The position numbers were made by a program, and so were the translations under genes. From positions 108,940 through 172,939 of the forward strand of contig NZ_KB891951.1 in assembly GCF_000373585.1 (NCBI RefSeq): DNA of 64,000 bases. The letters run 5' to 3'. This DNA comes from Streptomyces sp. MspMP-M5. Lineage in GTDB: Bacteria; Actinomycetota; Actinomycetes; Streptomycetales; Streptomycetaceae. Positions 1-7,609 of this stretch are shown piece by piece. Every line of letters begins with the position of its first letter. Within the stretch, counting starts at the first letter, position 1. The notes under the pieces were generated by a model, which saw nothing but the letters and a program-made list of their open reading frames with translations, was not told the DNA's origin and did no database searches.

Positions 1-1
1 C

Positions 2-1351
2 CTCGCCGCCGCCCTGCCCGAGGTCACCGACGGCGGCAAGACCTACACCTACACCCTCCGCCCCGGCGTGACCTTCAGCGACGGCAAGCCCTTCACCGCC
101 GACGACGTCGTCTTCACCTACACCACCATCCTCGACGAGAAGACCAACAACGCCTCCAAGGCCGAACTGGACGCCCTCGACACCGTCGAGAAGAAGGACG
201 ACCGGACCGTCGTCTTCCACCTGAAGTACCCCTACGCGCCGTTCGCCGAGCGCACCGTCCTGCCCATCGCCCCCCGGCACCTCGCCGGCAAACAGGACGT
301 CAACACCGGCCCCTTCACCACCCACCCCGTCGGCACCGGCCCCTACGTCCTTTCCAAGTGGTCCAAGGGCGAGAAGCTCACCTTCACCGCCAACCCCCAC
401 TACTGGGGCGGCACACCCAAGGTCAAGCACCTCACCATGGCGGTCATCAAGGACGACGACATCCGCGCCACCCGGCTGCGCTCCGGCGACCTCGACGGCG
501 CCATCCTCCCGCCCGAACTCGCCGCCACCTTCAAGACCGACAAGAGCCGCACCACCCTCGCCGCCAAGACCTTCGACTACCGCAACGTCACCCTGCCCAC
601 CGCCAACCCCGTCACCGGCGACCGGGCCGTCCGCCGGGCACTCGACCTCGCCGTCGACCGCCGGGCCATGGTCGACGGCATCCTCAGCGGCGCCGGCAAG
701 CCCGCCTACGGACCGGTGCCCACCGACAGCCCCTGGTTCGCCAAGGGCACCGAGCGCCCGCACGACCTCGGCAAGGCCCAGCACCTCCTCGACGACGCCG
801 GCTGGAAGAAGGGCCCCGACGGCATCCGCGCCAAGAACGGACAGCGCGCCTCCTTCACCCTCTGGTACCTCTCCGGCGACAAGCTCCGCCAGGAACACGC
901 CCTCGCCTTCGCCTCCGACGCCAAGAAGGCCGGCATCGAGGCCAAGGTCGAGTCCGGCACCTGGGAGGCCATCGAGCCCGCCATGAAGCAGGACGCCGTC
1001 CTCGCCGGCGGCGGCAGCCCCGCCGACCCCGACTTCGACCAGTACCTGCTGCTGCACTCCGCACTCGCCGGCGACGGCTTCAACAACATGTCCCGGTACG
1101 CCAACAAGACCGTCGACGACCAGCTCGTCACGGCCCGCCGCACCGACGACCACACGGCCCGCAAGGCCGCCTACGACACCATCCAGCGCACACTGGCCGA
1201 CGACCCCGCCTACGTCTTCCTCACCCACGTCGACCACCTCTACGTCGTCGACAACCGCTGGAAGGACCTCACCACCCAGGTCGAACCGCACGACCACGGC
1301 CTGGCCTCCGGCCCCTGGTGGAACGTCGAGGACTGGCAGCCCGCCAAGTGA
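2..1351 (+). CDS. ABC transporter substrate-binding protein, family 5 (5' end missing)
   Basis: This is the extracytoplasmic binding protein of a dipeptide/oligopeptide/nickel-type ABC importer. The reading frame is open from base 2, so the signal peptide and lipobox lie upstream of the window; 449 residues are visible. Family-5 landmarks include the FSDGKPFTADDVVFTY stretch near the start, a VGTGPY motif, and a C-terminal half rich in the Trp/Tyr pattern of peptide-binding SBPs. The stop codon overlaps a possible GTG start for the next permease, and four transporter genes follow in the order permease, permease, ATPase, ATPase. That is the standard dpp/opp/nik order. The ligand cannot be deduced from sequence; peptide, nickel chelate and oligosaccharide are all possible. 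Confidence 0.9.
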   Translation, partial: LAAALPEVTDGGKTYTYTLRPGVTFSDGKPFTADDVVFTYTTILDEKTNNASKAELDALDTVEKKDDRTVVFHLKYPYAPFAERTVLPIAPRHLAGKQDVNTGPFTTHPVGTGPYVLSKWSKGEKLTFTANPHYWGGTPKVKHLTMAVIKDDDIRATRLRSGDLDGAILPPELAATFKTDKSRTTLAAKTFDYRNVTLPTANPVTGDRAVRRALDLAVDRRAMVDGILSGAGKPAYGPVPTDSPWFAKGTERPHDLGKAQHLLDDAGWKKGPDGIRAKNGQRASFTLWYLSGDKLRQEHALAFASDAKKAGIEAKVESGTWEAIEPAMKQDAVLAGGGSPADPDFDQYLLLHSALAGDGFNNMSRYANKTVDDQLVTARRTDDHTARKAAYDTIQRTLADDPAYVFLTHVDHLYVVDNRWKDLTTQVEPHDHGLASGPWWNVEDWQPAK

Positions 1352-1383
1352 CCACGCACCACCGCCCGTTGCCCTGGGGGCCG

Positions 1384-2349
1384 ATGGCACGGATGACGGC
1401 ACGGCGCGCCCTGACCGCCGTGCCCGTCCTCCTCGCCGTCACCCTCGGGGTGTTCGCCCTCGCTGCCGCCTCGCCCTTCGACCCGGTGCGCGCCTACGCC
1501 GGCACCGCCGGACTCACCGCCTCCCAGGACAACCTCGACCAGCTCCGGCACAACCTCGGCGCCGACCAACCCCTGCTCACCCGCTGGTGGGACTGGCTCA
1601 CCCGCGCCCTCACCGGCGACCTCGGCGACTCCACCAGCCTGCGCGCCCCCGTCTCCCAGGTCATCGGCGAACGCCTCGGCTGGTCCGTACTGCTGTGCAC
1701 GCTGGCCTTCGCCCTCGCCGTGACCGCCGGCACCCTCCTCGGCGTACTGGCCGCCCGCCGCCGCGGCGGCCCCCTCGACCGCGCGATCACCACCACCGCC
1801 TACGTCCTGGAAGCCGCCCCGCCCTACTGGCTCGGCCTGCTCGCCGTCTGGCTCGGCGCCCTGAAACTCGGCGTACTGCCGGCCGGCGGCCTCACCGACA
1901 CCGGCAGCGACCTCGCCACCCCCGGCCAGATCGCCCGCCACCTCACCCTCCCCGCACTGGTGCTCGCCGTCTCCCAGCTCCCGTGGTTCGTGCTGTACGT
2001 CCGGCAGGGCGTCGGCGACGCACTGGAGGAGGACCCCGTACGCGGCGCCCGCGCCCGCGGCCTGCGCGAACGCACCGTCCTCCACCGGCACGCGCTCCGC
2101 TCCGGCCTGCTGCCCGTCCTGACCCTGATCGGCTCCCGGGTACCCGAACTCATCACCGGCGCCCTCCTCGTCGAGACCGTCTTCAGCTGGCCGGGCATCG
2201 CCGCCGCCACCGTCCAGGCCGCCACCGGCGTCGACTTCCCGCTGCTCGCCGCGCTCACCGTGCTCGCCACCGCCGCCGTCCTCGCCGGCAACCTGCTGTC
2301 CGACCTCCTCTACGGACTGGCCGACCCGAGAGTGGGCTTCGATGGCTAG
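1384..2349 (+). CDS. ABC transporter permease, DppB-like
   Basis: This is the first integral-membrane subunit of the importer. It has an N-terminal transmembrane helix (LTAVPVLLAVTLGVFALAA), a periplasmic segment, then a BPD_transp_1 domain with about five more helices. The coupling region that contacts the ATPases includes EEDPVRGARARGL, close to the usual EAA loop. ATG 1384 is chosen because GGGGG precedes it and it gives the usual short N-terminus of DppB proteins (321 aa). A GTG at 1348 overlapping the upstream stop is an alternative adding 12 residues. The gene overlaps the next permease by 8 bases, so the two are probably translationally coupled. Confidence 0.87.
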   Translation: MARMTARRALTAVPVLLAVTLGVFALAAASPFDPVRAYAGTAGLTASQDNLDQLRHNLGADQPLLTRWWDWLTRALTGDLGDSTSLRAPVSQVIGERLGWSVLLCTLAFALAVTAGTLLGVLAARRRGGPLDRAITTTAYVLEAAPPYWLGLLAVWLGALKLGVLPAGGLTDTGSDLATPGQIARHLTLPALVLAVSQLPWFVLYVRQGVGDALEEDPVRGARARGLRERTVLHRHALRSGLLPVLTLIGSRVPELITGALLVETVFSWPGIAAATVQAATGVDFPLLAALTVLATAAVLAGNLLSDLLYGLADPRVGFDG

Positions 2350-3217
2350 CACCGCCTCCACCCGCACGCCCCGGACCCGGCGCGGCCCGGGCACCCGGCG
2401 CACCCTCCGGCTCCGGGCCGCCGCCACCACCCTGGCCGTCCTCGTCCTCGCCGTCCTCCTCGTCCCGCTGCTCTTCCCCCTCGACCAGCAGGCCGTCGAC
2501 CTGGCCGCCAAGCTCCAACCCCCCTCCGCCACCCACCCGTTCGGCACCGACGAAGTCGGCCGTGACCTGCTGCTCCGCTGCGTCTACGGACTGCGCGTCT
2601 CCCTGCTCGTCGGCGTGGTCGCCGCCCTGGCCGCCACGGTCGCCGGCACCGCCGTCGGCGCCCTCGCCGGGGCACTCGGCGGCTGGGCCGACCGCACCGT
2701 GATGCGCCTGGTCGACCTCTTCGCCTCCGTGCCCCACCTGCTGCTCGGCATCTTCGTCGTCGCCGTCTTCCGGCCCGGCGTCTGGCCGGTGATCCTCTCC
2801 GTGGCGCTGACGCACTGGCTGTCCACCGCCCGCATCGTCCGCGCCGAGGTGCTCTCGCTGCGCTCCCGCCCCCATCTCGACGCCGCGCTCACCGGCGGCG
2901 CCTCACGCCGGCGGGTGACCACCCGTCACCTCCTGCCGGCCGTGCTGCCGCAGGCCGGACTCGCCGCCGTCCTGATGGTGCCGCACGCCATCTGGCACGA
3001 GTCCGCCCTCTCCTTCCTCGGCCTGGGACTGCCCGCCCACGAGGCGAGCCTCGGCATCATGGCCAACGCCGCCCGCAGCTCCCTGCTGGCCGGCGACTGG
3101 TGGCCCACCCTCTTCCCCGGCCTGTTCCTCATCGTCCCCACCCTCGCCGTCGCGGGCCTGGCCGGCGCCTGGCGGGAACGGCTCAACCCCCGCCGCCGAT
3201 CGGAGCTGACGCTGTGA
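2342..3217 (+). CDS. ABC transporter permease, DppC-like
   Basis: This is the second membrane subunit (291 aa), pairing with the DppB-like protein to form the translocation channel. The N-terminus carries an Arg/Thr-rich cytoplasmic stretch, one transmembrane helix, and the HPFGTDEVGRDLLLR motif characteristic of DppC/OppC/NikC permeases. The permease core follows, with the coupling loop near HLDAALTGGASRRRVTTRHLLP. It starts inside the end of the previous gene, and its stop overlaps the GTG of the first ATPase (GTGA). The whole transporter therefore looks like a single tightly coupled operon. Confidence 0.88.
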   Translation: MASTASTRTPRTRRGPGTRRTLRLRAAATTLAVLVLAVLLVPLLFPLDQQAVDLAAKLQPPSATHPFGTDEVGRDLLLRCVYGLRVSLLVGVVAALAATVAGTAVGALAGALGGWADRTVMRLVDLFASVPHLLLGIFVVAVFRPGVWPVILSVALTHWLSTARIVRAEVLSLRSRPHLDAALTGGASRRRVTTRHLLPAVLPQAGLAAVLMVPHAIWHESALSFLGLGLPAHEASLGIMANAARSSLLAGDWWPTLFPGLFLIVPTLAVAGLAGAWRERLNPRRRSELTL

Positions 3218-4233
3218 CCGCCCACGGCACCCCCGACGCACACCACGAGAAGCCCCGGCCGCTGCTCGCCGTGCGCGAACTGACCGTCCGCTTCCGGATG
3301 CCCGGCGGCCGGTCCGTCGCCGCCGTCACCGACGCCGCCTTCGACCTGGCACCCGGCGAGTGCCTGGTCCTCGTCGGCGAGAGCGGCTGCGGCAAGTCCG
3401 TCCTGGCCTCCGCCCTGCTCGGCCTGCTCCCCGGCAACGCCGACGCCACCGGCACCGCGCTGCTCACCGACACCCACGGCCCGACCGAACTGCTCACCGC
3501 CCCCGAGGCCGAACTCGCCCGCTCCGTCCGCGGCCGCCGGATCGGCCTGATCCCGCAGAGCCCCGCCGCCCACCTCACCCCCGTCCGCACCGTACGCGCC
3601 CAACTGGAGGAAACCGTACGGGAGTTGACCGGCACCAGACGCGGCCCCGAACTCCGCGCGGCCGCCGAACGGACCGCCGAACGCGCCGCCTTCCCACCCG
3701 GCCACCTCGACCGCCACCCGCACCAGCTCTCCGGCGGCCTCGCCCAGCGCGCCGCCACCGCCCTCGCCCTGGCCGGCGACCCCCCGCTGCTGCTGGCCGA
3801 CGAACCCACCACCGGCCTCGACCGCGACCTCGTCGACCGCACCGTCGACGAACTCCGCCGGCACACCGGAGCCGGCCGCGCCCTGCTGATGATCACCCAC
3901 GACCTGGCCGCGGCCGAACGCATCGCGGACCGGGTCGCCGTGATGTACGCCGGACGCCTCGTCGAACTCGCCGACGCCCGCCGCTTCTTCGGCACCCCCG
4001 GCCCCCGCCACCCCTACGCCCGCGGCCTGCTCGACGCACTCCCCGACCGCGCCTTCACCCCCATCCCCGGCATGCCGCCCGAACTCGGCGACCTGCCGGC
4101 CGGCTGCGCCTTCGCCGCCCGCTGCGACCGCGCCACCACGGCCTGCGCGACGCTCCCCGCGCCCCGCGACGGCGTCGCCTGCCACCACCCGGTGCCGCCG
4201 GAGAGGAAGAGCGACCGTGCTCGAACTGCGTGA
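3214..4233 (+). CDS. ABC transporter ATP-binding protein, DppD-like
   Basis: This is the first ATPase of the importer (339 aa). It has Walker A GESGCGKS, signature QLSGG, Walker B LLLADEPTTGLD and the H-loop MITHD. It ends with the Cys-containing oligopeptide-transporter tail (CAFAARCDRATTAC, then HHPV) found in DppD/OppD proteins. GTG 3214 overlaps the stop of the preceding permease; an upstream ATG in the same frame would lie inside that permease and is less likely. The last 17 bases overlap the second ATPase gene. It energises uptake together with the DppF-like partner. Confidence 0.88.
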   Translation: MTAHGTPDAHHEKPRPLLAVRELTVRFRMPGGRSVAAVTDAAFDLAPGECLVLVGESGCGKSVLASALLGLLPGNADATGTALLTDTHGPTELLTAPEAELARSVRGRRIGLIPQSPAAHLTPVRTVRAQLEETVRELTGTRRGPELRAAAERTAERAAFPPGHLDRHPHQLSGGLAQRAATALALAGDPPLLLADEPTTGLDRDLVDRTVDELRRHTGAGRALLMITHDLAAAERIADRVAVMYAGRLVELADARRFFGTPGPRHPYARGLLDALPDRAFTPIPGMPPELGDLPAGCAFAARCDRATTACATLPAPRDGVACHHPVPPERKSDRARTA

Positions 4234-4930
4234 CATCACCGCCGGCTACGACCGCGGCGCTCCCGTCGTCCGCGGCGTGTCCCTGACCCTCGCCCCCGGC
4301 GAAGCGGTCGGCCTGCTCGGCCCCAGCGGCTGCGGCAAGTCCACCCTGGCCCGGGTCGCCGCCCTGCTGCACCGGCCCTACGCCGGCACCGTCCTCCTGG
4401 ACGGCACGCCCGCCCCGGGCTGGCGGCACCGCGCACCCCGCGCCCTGCGCACCGCCTTCGGCGTCCTCTTCCAGCAGCCCCGGCTCTCCGCCGACCCCCG
4501 CCTGCGGCTCGCCGACGTGATCGCCGAGCCGCTGCGCGCCACCGGCCGCAAGACCGAAGTCCCCGACCGCCTACGGGAGTTGGCTCCCCTCGTCGGCCTC
4601 GGCGAGGACCTGCTCGCCCGCCGCCCCCACGAGGTCAGCGACGGCCAGCTGCAACGCGCCTGCCTGGCCCGCGCGCTGGTGCTCCGCCCCCGCTGGCTGA
4701 TCTGCGACGAGATGACCGCGATGCTGGACGCCTCCACCACCGCCGCGCTCGTCGCCGTCGTCGAGACCTACCGCCGGGAGAGCGGTGCCGGAGTGCTCGC
4801 CGTCGGCCACGACCGCACCCTGCTGCAACGCTGGTGCGACCGCACCGTCGCCTGGACGGACCTGGGCACCCCCACCGGAATGACCGGCGACGGGACACCC
4901 ACGGCCACCGGAATGCCCGGCGCCGGCTGA
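4217..4930 (+). CDS. ABC transporter ATP-binding protein, DppF/NikE-like
   Basis: This is the second ATPase (237 aa) of the dipeptide/nickel-type importer. Walker A is GPSGCGKS. The signature reads EVSDGQ rather than LSGGQ, and Walker B reads LICDEMTAMLD. The H-loop is VGHD. It lacks the C-terminal oligopeptide tail, which is more typical of short NikE-type partners than of full-length DppF. A GAGAGGAAG ribosome site precedes GTG 4217 inside the end of the previous gene. It completes a five-gene importer, and its closeness to the sugar-kinase operon leaves open that it imports that operon's substrate. Confidence 0.86.
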   Translation: MLELRDITAGYDRGAPVVRGVSLTLAPGEAVGLLGPSGCGKSTLARVAALLHRPYAGTVLLDGTPAPGWRHRAPRALRTAFGVLFQQPRLSADPRLRLADVIAEPLRATGRKTEVPDRLRELAPLVGLGEDLLARRPHEVSDGQLQRACLARALVLRPRWLICDEMTAMLDASTTAALVAVVETYRRESGAGVLAVGHDRTLLQRWCDRTVAWTDLGTPTGMTGDGTPTATGMPGAG

Positions 4931-4983
4931 GCGTTCCTCCTACGATGGTGCGACGCGTGACCCACGGGGAGACAGGAGCGATC

Positions 4984-5445
4984 GTGACCGAAGTGGCGCA
5001 TGTGGCGAGGGAAACGGGCCCGGACCGGCCCTTCGCCGTACCGATCACCGTCCGCGGCTATGAGACCGACACCCAGGGCCACCTCAACCAGAGCGTCTAC
5101 CTCCAGTACGCCGAGCACGCCCGCTGGTCCGCCCTCCAGGCGGGCGGCATCCCGCAGAGCGAGCTGGTGGCCCGCGGCATCGGCCCGGTCACCCTCGAAA
5201 CCACCATCCGCTACCGGCGGGAACTCCGCGCCGGCGACGAGGTCGAGGTCAGCTGCCGGTTCGTCTGGAACGAGGGCAAGACCTTCGTCATCGAGCAGAC
5301 CGTACGCAAGACCGACGGCACCACCGCCGCCGAGATCACCGCCGTCTGTGGCATCCTCGACCTCACCGCCCGCCACCTCCTCACCAACCCCCGAACGGCC
5401 CTGCGCGACCTGGCGACCGCCCCCGGGGTGCTGGGGCTGGGGTAG
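4984..5445 (+). CDS. Acyl-CoA thioesterase, hotdog fold (YbgC/4HBT-like)
   Basis: This 153-residue protein is a single-hotdog-domain thioesterase predicted to hydrolyse an acyl-CoA. The diagnostic segment is DTQGHLNQSVYLQYAEHAR. It matches the D-x-x-GHxN-x-x-x-Y-x-x-x-x-E-x-x-R pattern of the 4-hydroxybenzoyl-CoA thioesterase family, with the first Asp as the likely catalytic residue. GTG 4984 is preferred because AGGAG sits about six bases upstream; in-frame GTG/ATG codons a few dozen bases earlier lack a comparable site. It follows the transporter by about 50 bases on the same strand and could be co-transcribed, but there is no clear functional link. The substrate is unknown. Confidence 0.82.
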   Translation: MTEVAHVARETGPDRPFAVPITVRGYETDTQGHLNQSVYLQYAEHARWSALQAGGIPQSELVARGIGPVTLETTIRYRRELRAGDEVEVSCRFVWNEGKTFVIEQTVRKTDGTTAAEITAVCGILDLTARHLLTNPRTALRDLATAPGVLGLG

Positions 5446-5490
5446 GCCCGGCCCGGCTGCGACGGGGGAGCGGGCTCGGCCGGGGGCCCT

Positions 5491-5531
5491 GGGACCCTTG
5501 GGGGAACTCGGCCCGGGGGACCCTTGGGGGA
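5491..5531 (+). repeat. Two 15-bp direct repeats between convergent genes
   Basis: GGGACCCTTGGGGGA occurs at 5491-5505 and again at 5517-5531 in the short gap between the thioesterase (+) and the DeoR-type regulator (-). The surrounding G-rich tract could help end transcription, but no clean long stem is visible. Function is not assigned. Confidence 0.4.
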
Positions 5532-5597
5532 GGGGCGAACAGATCCCGTAGGGGTCGCAAGCGCCCCCTCGGGGCCCCAACGCACGGCGCAGCCCGG

Positions 5598-6395
5598 CTA
5601 TTCCACGGACGCGCCCCCACCCCCCGCCACCACCGTCACCTCCGTACCGGCCGCCCGGATCGCCCGCACCTCCTCCGCCGGCAGCCCGCCATCGGTGATC
5701 AGTAGGTCGAAGTCGGCCACCGGCGCCAGCGCATACAGCCCGTCCTTCGTGAACTTGGTGTGGTCGGCGGCCAGCACCCGGCGCGCCGCGCTCTCCATCA
5801 TCGCCCGCTTGACCTGCACCGTCTCCGGCGACGTGTGATAGCAGCGGCCCTTGGCGACGGCCGTCGTCGACAGGAACAGCACATCCGCCCGGTACGCCCG
5901 CACCGCGTCCGCGGTGTGCAGCCCCATGAACGCGTCGTACGCCGGGAAGTACGCCCCGCCCAGCGTGATCAGCGAGATACCCGGCTCCTGCGCCAGCGTG
6001 GTGACCGCCGGCAGCGAATTCGTGATCACCGTCAACGGGGCGTGCGCGGGCGCCTGGTGCGCCAGCATCAGACAGGTCGTGCTGTCGTCCAGCAACACCG
6101 TCTGCCCGGGCACCAGCAGCGCCGCCGCGGCCCGCGCCAACAGCCGCTTGGTCGCCGCCATCGTCGCCATCCGCTCCGCGACCGTGCCGTGGAACTGCGC
6201 CGACGGCAGCCCCGTCGCCCCGCCACGCACCTTCCGCAGCCACCCCTGCGCCTGCAACGCGTCCAGATCCCGATGGGCGGTCATCAGGCTGACCCCGAAC
6301 TCCGCGGCCAGCTCGGCGGTCCGCACGAACCCCCGCGCGACCACCGACTCCCGGATCCGCCGCCGCCGTTCCTCCTGGGCCTCGACCCGGTCCAT
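5598..6395 (-). CDS. DeoR-family transcriptional regulator
   Basis: This is a sugar-phosphate-responsive repressor type of 265 residues. The N-terminal helix-turn-helix (roughly residues 5-55: RRRRIRESVVARGFVRTAEL, then FGVSLMTAHRDL) is followed by a DeoRC sensor domain. That domain has the phosphosugar-isomerase-like segments TVLLDDSTTCLML, VITNS and ITLGG and ends near LLITDGG. Start 6395 is chosen because GGAGGGGA precedes it and it begins just before the HTH; a GTG at 6428 would add 11 residues. It lies next to the two FGGY kinases on the opposite strand, so it is the obvious candidate regulator of 7610-12394, with a phosphorylated product as inducer. That link is inference. Confidence 0.88.
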   Translation of the reverse strand: MDRVEAQEERRRRIRESVVARGFVRTAELAAEFGVSLMTAHRDLDALQAQGWLRKVRGGATGLPSAQFHGTVAERMATMAATKRLLARAAAALLVPGQTVLLDDSTTCLMLAHQAPAHAPLTVITNSLPAVTTLAQEPGISLITLGGAYFPAYDAFMGLHTADAVRAYRADVLFLSTTAVAKGRCYHTSPETVQVKRAMMESAARRVLAADHTKFTKDGLYALAPVADFDLLITDGGLPAEEVRAIRAAGTEVTVVAGGGGASVE

Positions 6396-6574
6396 CGCCC
6401 CGTCCCCTCCGGTTCGCGCCACGGTCACCTGCGTGAAGGCACCGCGTGATGTTCACACGAAGGTAACGCGACGCGCGACGTACGCCTGCCCACCGCATAC
6501 GACTCCGCCGCAACGCATCACGGCAATCTCCCGCCGCAACGGGAAGATTCCAGCCACCCTTGACGCCCCTTTCA

Positions 6575-6588
6575 CGCAAACGATTGCA
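6575..6588. promoter_or_regulatory. LacI/GalR-type operator with possible promoter
   Basis: CGCAAACGATTGCA is a near-perfect match to the LacI-family operator pattern TGnAAnCGnTTnCA with the central CG. It is an inverted repeat with one mismatch in six positions. A TTGACG at 6560-6565 could serve as a -35 on the + strand, placing the operator over the -10 region. No LacI-family gene is in the window, so the binding protein would be encoded elsewhere. The downstream gene on this strand is the small ORF and kinase operon more than 700 bases away. Confidence 0.5.
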
Positions 6589-6838
6589 TCACCGCGTCGC
6601 CCAGCGGCCCGCACATCCCACCACCCCTCCACCGACCCGAACGAGAGCTTCGATGACGAACCCTCCATCGCCCGCACCGCTTGGCTGGCCTTCCCACGTT
6701 GTCGGCTTTCCCGCCGTAGGGGTTCGCCTTTTGCGCCTGGCGGCGCGTTTTCCGGCCCACTTCGCGGGCGTTGCTGGTCCGCTTCGCGGGCGTTGTCGTT
6801 CCGCTGCGCGGGGCTGTTGGGTGCGGTGCCGGGTCTGC

Positions 6839-6895
6839 GGGGCAGGGGGTGTGTCCGGACTGCTTCGCTTTACGTCCGGACACACCCCCTGCCCC
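6839..6895. repeat. Perfect 21-bp-stem hairpin in left repeat copy
   Basis: The stem arms 6839-6859 and 6875-6895 are perfectly complementary over 21 bp around a 15-base loop CTGCTTCGCTTTACG. No U-rich tail follows, so a simple terminator is less likely than a structured RNA or a recognition site for a repeat-mobilising enzyme. Confidence 0.8.
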
Positions 6896-7073
6896 TCCGA
6901 CCCGTCCCCTCCCGTGGGGGGTCATGGAAGACGGTGGGTGGGGGCCGGCGTGAGTGGTCCGGTGCGGGTCGCTGTCGTCGACGGTCACCCCTCAGTCCAG
7001 AGCCGGCACGGGCCCACAGACAGATGGTGCAACTGGCCTGAAATCTGACCCCAACGGGAGGGGACGGGTCGGA

Positions 7074-7122
7074 GGGGGTGGTGTGCCGGACGTAAAGCGA
7101 AGCAGTCCGGCACACCACCCCC
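7074..7122. repeat. Perfect 17-bp-stem hairpin in right repeat copy
   Basis: The arms 7074-7090 and 7106-7122 pair perfectly over 17 bp. The 15-base loop CGTAAAGCGAAGCAG is the exact reverse complement of the loop in the left copy. The stem differs from the left copy by changes present on both arms, so pairing has been kept while sequence changed. Confidence 0.8.
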
Positions 7123-7296
7123 GCAGGCCCGTCACCGCACCCAACAGCCCCGCGCAGCGGACAAGCAACGCGCCGCAGGCGCAACGGCAAGAACCCCTAC
7201 GGCGGGGAAGCCGACAACGTGGGAAGCCAGCCAAGCGCAGCGGACCGGCGCAGCGGACCGGCTACGCTGACCGCATACGTACCGATATCAGCGTTG

Positions 7297-7596
7297 ATGC
7301 CCTCTCTGAAGCCGCGGCACAAGGGACAGGCACCGGCGGCCCCCAACCTCGGCGCCGGCACCTTCGTCCGACCCACCGTCGCCGCGGCCTTCGCCGGGCC
7401 GCTCGGCGTCGAAGGGGTGGTCTGGATCTTCCCGGGCATGGACATCTTCGCGGGCATGTACGCGGTGAGCCGCGCCCTCACCCTCTTCCCGAAACCGCCG
7501 GACGAACCCCGGACGGAAGCGGCCGGCTCGGACGCCACCGCGCCCCACACCGGCCCGGACGCCGCCGCACCGCACACCAGCCCGGCCCCGGCGTGA
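7297..7596 (+). CDS. Small unrecognised ORF upstream of kinase operon, possibly a gene remnant
   Basis: This open frame of 99 residues begins just after the repeat element and ends 13 bases before the first kinase. Residues about 30-65 (TFVRPTVAAAFAGPLG, then FPGMDIFAGMYAVSRAL) look like real protein with one moderately hydrophobic stretch. The last 30 residues are low-complexity Pro/Ala/His. I do not recognise a family. It could be a small operon leader protein, or the C-terminal remnant of a longer gene (for example a transporter) cut by the adjacent repeat. No clear ribosome site precedes ATG 7297. Confidence 0.3.
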   Translation: MPSLKPRHKGQAPAAPNLGAGTFVRPTVAAAFAGPLGVEGVVWIFPGMDIFAGMYAVSRALTLFPKPPDEPRTEAAGSDATAPHTGPDAAAPHTSPAPA

Positions 7597-7609
7597 AAGG
7601 ACCCCACTG

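Larger units (their letters stand above)
6679..7237. repeat. Pair of inverted repeat elements, each with an internal hairpin
   Basis: The left copy is about 6679-6924 and the right copy about 7046-7237, in opposite orientation and diverged. Both contain the blocks CCCACGTTGTCGGCTT, CCGTAGGGGTTC, GCGCGGGGCTGTTGGGTGCG and GACCCGTCCCCTCCCG in the same order. The left copy is longer because a unit around CCGCTTCGCGGGCGTTG is duplicated. Each copy carries a long perfect hairpin (6839-6895 and 7074-7122) with the same 15-base loop in complementary orientation. No transposase is encoded. The element ends immediately before the small ORF at 7297. It resembles a MITE-like or REP-like dispersed repeat, but the class is unknown to me. 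Confidence 0.75.
6396..7296. other. 0.9-kb gap with operator and inverted repeat elements
   Basis: No convincing gene is seen between the DeoR regulator and the first small ORF of the kinase operon. Bases 6396-6670 are the divergent promoter zone with the LacI-type operator. Bases 6679-7237 are occupied by two inverted copies of a repeat element separated by about 120 bases. Several open frames cross this stretch, but they run through palindromes and have no family resemblance, so they are not called. Confidence 0.6.

Noticed and set aside
358..1383. A long N-terminal extension of the DppB-like permease
   Set aside because: It overlaps the binding-protein gene in another frame and is Arg/Pro-rich. 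Permeases of this family begin just before the first helix, so the start at 1384 (or 1348) is used.
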